Source: Deltaproteobacteria bacterium
Lineage (GTDB): Bacteria; UBA10199; DSSB01
Assembly: GCA_021414045.1 (NCBI GenBank)
Contig: JAIOPF010000286.1
Coordinates: forward strand, 1-10,003
Direction: 5' to 3'
DNA: 10,003 bases
Shown here: positions 5,788 to 10,003 of the stretch, in pieces
How the letters are laid out: each line of letters begins with the position of its first letter
Numbering within the stretch: position 1 is the stretch's first letter
Translations under genes and position numbers: made by a program
Notes under the pieces: model-generated
The model's input: only the letters and a program-made list of their open reading frames with translations
What the model was told of the DNA's origin: nothing
Database searches by the model: none

Positions 5788-8700
5788 AAATTCTACCAAG
5801 CCAAGGCCCTGTTGTTGGAAGGAAACGTGCCGGCCGCGCGCCTCAATCTGATCGAATTCAAGACGCAGACCAAGGATTCCAAGGATCCCGAAATTCTGAA
5901 AATGCGCGCCGAGTCGGGGTTGGTGCTGCGTACCTTGACACTGGCGGGCTTGGAAAAACTGGCGAATTGGGCGGAAGCCTTCGAGGTCCAGAAAAAATCC
6001 TCGACGATCACGACCGTCTATAAGCATGCCACCCAGGGTGGCTACGAACGCCTGAACATGTTTTTAGTGGCCAAGCTCATCGAATCCGTCAAGGCGGGCA
6101 AGGCGGATACCGTGGAAGAGGGCATTCTGGCCTTGAAGGCTCAGCACCTTGAAGACATCGCCGAAATTCGCAAGCATCCCGTCGCGGGATTTGAACAGAA
6201 GGTGGTCTATCTTTACGAGGATCCCGCGGGTCCCGCGGAAAAAAAGCAGCAATTCTCCGATGACACCCAGGTCAAAAAACTTTTCGAACTTTACGAAAAA
6301 GATCCCATGGATCCAAAGGCCGCCGGCCTTAAGGACCCGAAGGCTTTTCCGGGAAGCTGCTTCTTCAAGTTGGAGGGCGGAACCTTGGATTTGGGCGTGG
6401 CCGGCGCCGACGATACCAAATATCCGCCGAAAATCCGGGTAGTGATAGGCAAGGAAGGCGGAATCATTCGAGCGGATGGAGGAACCTACAAATTTCCGCC
6501 TTCGAGCGGGGAGCGGGTTGTCTTGATATCCTCGGGACGGCTTAATCCGGGAAAGCTCAAGCGCGACACCAGCGTCGAGGGGGGCGCGAAGGGTGATTTT
6601 GAAACGTTTTCGTGGACCGCTTTGGAAAACCAAAAATATTCCAAGTCCAACGATGCGGCGAAGCGGTTGCAAGGCGTGATCGACCATGCCTCGAATTTAA
6701 AGGCGAATGACGCCGATTTTTATTCCCTGTTTTCCCTCGAGACCAAGGAAGGGCTGGAAAAAATCAAGGATCCGGAGGCGCGTCGCGGTCATTTGTTGGG
6801 GCTGGCCGAACAGATGAGGCACCGTACCGGGTGTTACGCCGTTTCCGCCGAGATCCTCGAGGGATTGTTCGCGAAGGATTTCCAAGAGGCCCTGGCGGCG
6901 CTTCCCGTCGACCAATTGGACAAAGTGAGGAAAGAGGTCGAGGCGGAGCGACCCAAGGTCGAAAAGCAGGTGAAGTCCGATCTCGTTAAAATGAAGGAAA
7001 AGCACCCCGACGAGTATGGAAAGCGATTTCCGAAGGGTGAGCCGAGCGAGACCGAAATTAAAAAAATGGTCGACCAGGCCTTGGACGGCAAACTCGCCGT
7101 CAAAGTCCGAAAAATGGCCTTCGAAAAAATCGATGCGAAAGCGAAGGCTGGATCGCTGAGCGACGCGATCGCGACCAAGGCCTGGAAGGTTTATGACGGG
7201 ATGAAGGATCCCACCGACAAGACCTGGCAGATGGCGGACGAGACGGTTGACGGCATCGTCGACGAGGTGGTCATTACGGCGGTCACCATGCCCATCACGA
7301 TGGGCGTGGGTTCCATGGTGCGCGGGGGATTGGGGGGAACCAGTTTGGCTTTGCGCTGGGTTTCCCAAGGTGGAGGGCGCGCCTTGGCGATGAGGGCGGG
7401 AATTTTTCTCGGAGGTGCCTTGGCCGAAGGTTACACCATGGCCGCGTTGGCGCCGGGCGACTTCGAATGGAAAAACGTCGGTTTCAACACCCTGATGTCC
7501 ATTGCTTTCCATGGCGGGGGCAAGGCTTGGGGCAAGGCCGGCGCCAAGTTGGGAGTCGACGAAGTCGCCTTGATGGCGCTTCGGGCCGAGGGAAAGTCGG
7601 TGGCCGGGAAATCGGCGGTCAATTTCGCGGGAACCATGCTCACTCAGACGACTGTGGCCACCACGATGGGATACGTCGGCGAACTGGCGATGAACCACGA
7701 AAATCCCAATACCTTCTGGGAACGATTTGGCGGAGAGGCCCTGCGCATGGTGGCCTTCCATTATGGAACCCATGCCCTCAACATGGCGACCGGAAATCTC
7801 GCCGTGGAAGCGGACCAGGCCTTGCAAGTCAAGATGAAGGCGGCGAGGGAGAGCTATCTAAAATGGGTGGAGGGCGGAAAGCCGCCGGCCGAGGCCGCGA
7901 AGCTCGCCGTGGAATATGTCAGGGACGCGAAGGTCGATCCCAAGACAGGCGAGATCGTTGTCGATCTCAAGGCCGCGGACATTTCGGCCCACGCCTTCGC
8001 GGAGGGGGACAATGTCTACGCGGTTCCTGGGAAAACCCCCGGTGATTTCGAATACCAAAAACTGAGTTCCAAGAAGCCGGAAAAAGGCGCCGTTTACGAA
8101 GAGGTCGATATTGGCGGTAAAACCTTTTACCGTAGCAAGGTGGATGCGGCGGCTCATGAGGCCTTCTTGGCTTGGACCAAGACCTCGGGAAAACCGGGAG
8201 AAAAAATTGGCCTCAGCAAGGGGAAAATCTCGGATCTCGAGACGGGTTTTAAGGCCGGACAAACCGTGGTGCCCTCCGTCGGAAAACTTGGATCCGCGGA
8301 ATTTCATGCAGTCAGCAAGGATCCCGTTCCCGGCGATGCCTCTTTTGAAAAGGTGACGGTGGGAAAGACCACCTTTTACCGCAAGCCCGTCGATGCGGCG
8401 ACTTACGAGGCTTACCAGGCATGGCAAAAACGGACAACGCCTCCGCCTTTGCCGAAGGCGGTCGAGAAAAAGGACTCAAAGCCGAAACCCGAACCCAAGT
8501 TGGAAGATATGCCCATGGATCAGGCGGCCTTAAAGGGCGTTGACGCGGTCGATCTTCAAGCTTTGGCTAAAAAACCCGGCGATTTGTCTCCAGAGCAGAT
8601 TGAGCTGAGAAAGGGGATTTTCTTAAAGACGCTGGATTTCGCGAAGGATCTTGGGTTTGCCACCATCAATCCCTTCCTCGCGGCCTCCTATAAGAAGTTT

Positions 8701-10003
8701 GCGGAGCGCCTAGTTTCGGATCCCCAACCCGAAAAGAGCCTAAGTCGCATGAAGGAAATGATCGAAGGGTTGGCGCATGCGACGAAAGATCTCCCTCCCG
8801 CGGAGGCGATGGGATTGAGGGAAACCCTTCTCACCGAGATTCTGATCGGAAAACTCCCATCCAAAACCGCCCTGGAAAAAAGGCTGCTTCACTTGGAAGC
8901 CAAGATGGGCGCCCATGATGACACCGCGGTCACGCCCAAGGAGCCGGACCCGGATACCGTCGTCGACGCCAAGCCTCCCGGCATGCCTGCCGAGGCCGGA
9001 AAAGAGAAGAAGCTGGCCGCCAATTCGGGAGTGCTGGAAGAAAAGGGCAAGGGCGAGGTTCGCGAGCTGAAATTTGATGGAGACAGCCATGAGAATCTCT
9101 ATCAAAAGGTGAATGTGGACGGAGTCGAAATCCGAATCGTCGGAGACGTCCAATCCAACGAATACGAGCTTTTGCATTACGGGGTCGATTTCAAGGGTAA
9201 GCCGGTTTCGGTGGTGGTTCGCCACGCCGACGGCAAGATCGAGCTCGCGAAAAGCCCTAGCGACTCCAAGTATTCGACGCACCGACTTAGGCTCTTGGAC
9301 GGAGATTCCATCTTTATCGGGGACAAAGAATTGGTGTTTCGCAGCCCCCAGGGCTTGGGAAATTTCCAGGCGAAGGAAGTGGCGAAATGGGGCGGGGCTC
9401 CCAAGGAATTGAAAAACCCCCCAGCGGAAAAAATGGAAGACGGAGGTTGGGGACCCGACGCCGTGAAAATTCCCAAGGCTCCGAAGTTGCCGGGGGAATT
9501 GGAGCGGCCGGCGGCGGTGGAGACCGCGCTATTCGAGGAAGTATACCCAAATCCCGAAGGTAGGCCGAGTTTCAAGCAGGCCTTCATGCGGGAAGAAGTC
9601 GGGGCCATCGTCGAACGTTTCGAGGGATCCGGACAAACCGAGCTTGGCATCCTGATTCGCAGCGACCTCGAGATCGCCATGAAAGCTCCCTACGACTCAC
9701 CCGCCTACCAGGGCGCCATCATGAGGTTGGGGAAGGTATTGGGTTTGCGGCGCGGGTCGGCGGAATATTCCTTTCAACCGGTTCAGTTCATGGAGTCCGG
9801 TAAGCTGCAAAAATTCGCCGGGGAAACCGCGAAAATTTACGAAATCGAACCTCAAGAGATCCCGAAAACAGCGAGTCTAGACGGAACCGCCGGTCCGACG
9901 AAGGAAAAACAAGCTGTTTCCGATCTGGAGGCCATGCGGCTGTTGAAGGCCGTTGGCTTTGAAAAGGGATTTTCGAAACACCTGGAGGCCATCCGAAAGA
10001 TGA
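5788..10003 (+). CDS. Giant TPR/FHA-like protein, continuation after the TAA, 3' partial
   Basis: These 1,405 codons are open in the same frame as 4336-5787 and still open at the right edge. No good new start is visible: GTG at 5827 has GGAAGG only 4 nt away, and the ATG at 5902 has no ribosome binding site. It is best read as the rest of the upstream gene. Numbering from 4336, further TPR-like helices reach about residue 600. A Gly/Ala-rich hydrophobic core lies at 976-1035 (7261-7440) and could be membrane-associated. A tandem repeat follows at 1221-1282 and 1305-1365, each ending in KTFYR or TTFYR, VDAA and EA..AW.K. A Pro/Lys-rich linker lies near 1369-1391. A degenerate FHA-like domain at 1574-1670 ends LLDGDSIFIGDKELVFR. 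The remainder is not recognised. The mix suggests a scaffold or signalling protein; no catalytic motif was found. Confidence 0.8.
7996..8181 (+). repeat. Protein-level repeat, copy A, in the giant gene
   Basis: This encodes 62 residues starting FAEGDNVYAVPGK and ending KTFYR...VDAAAHEAFLAWTK. It aligns over its length with the copy at 8248-8430. The DNA has diverged, so the duplication is old. A shorter relative of the closing helix (KAARESYLKW) lies just upstream at 7831-7869. Confidence 0.7.
8248..8430 (+). repeat. Protein-level repeat, copy B, in the giant gene
   Basis: This encodes 61 residues starting FKAGQTVVPSVGK and ending TTFYRKPVDAATYEAYQAWQK. It is separated from copy A by about 22 residues rich in Gly, Ser and Lys. 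It looks like a beta-strand-rich unit closed by one helix; no family is recognised. Confidence 0.7.

Noticed and set aside
4735..6027. Open frame of 430 codons on the minus strand across the in-frame TAA
   Set aside because: It is an antisense shadow of the TPR-like region. Protein similarity to TPR units is on the plus strand, and the minus frame has no recognisable features.
6697..7827. Open frame of 376 codons on the minus strand in the giant gene
   Set aside because: It is an antisense shadow, low in complexity and His/Gly/Arg-rich, as expected from reversed GC-rich codons.

Overview
The window reads like accessory-type DNA from a GC-rich Gram-negative bacterium, most likely a deltaproteobacterium-like lineage (Myxococcota, Bdellovibrionota or a related uncultured group). 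This placement is inferred from style only: a sigma-54 activator with a GAF sensor, a predicted lipoprotein, a very long TPR protein with an FHA-like domain, and GC-rich third codon positions. No rRNA, tRNA, insertion sequence or CRISPR array was seen.

Layout. (1) 1-1917, plus: the C-terminal part, open at the left edge, of a sigma-54-dependent activator (bEBP) with GAF, AAA+ and Fis-type HTH domains. (2) 1930-3342, minus, convergent with it: a predicted secreted or outer-membrane lipoprotein of 470 residues built from two diverged copies of one domain. (3) 3444-3779, minus: a 111-residue protein of unknown function. (4) 3792-4034, minus: a short reading frame broken by one in-frame TAG; its final TAA overlaps the ribosome binding site of gene 3. 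(5) 4041-4335: a control region of about 295 bp. (6) 4336 to the right edge, plus: one reading frame of about 1,889 codons broken only by a TAA at 5785-5787. It encodes TPR-like helices, a Gly/Ala-rich hydrophobic core, a tandem repeat of about 62 residues and a degenerate FHA-like domain, and it runs out of the window.

The strongest hidden signal is in the control region. Two sequences with the exact GG-N10-GC spacing of sigma-54 (-24/-12) promoters face away from each other. TTGGCACCCCCCTTGC on the minus strand points at genes 4 and 3 (and possibly 2); CTGGCATACCAGTTGC on the plus strand points at the giant gene. Between them lies a perfect 7-bp dyad, GCACACT-N6-AGTGTGC, about 100 and 126 bp from the two predicted start sites, which is the usual range for an activator-binding site. 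With a sigma-54 activator gene on the far side of the minus-strand genes, the simplest reading is a small locus-specific regulon: activator, lipoprotein, small proteins and giant scaffold-like protein switched on together.

Both transcription units carry a single in-frame nonsense codon (TAG in the first minus gene, TAA in the giant gene), each followed by undisturbed coding sequence in the same frame. Recent inactivation, sequence error, or stop-codon readthrough could explain this, and the sequence alone cannot decide between them. The function of the system is unknown.
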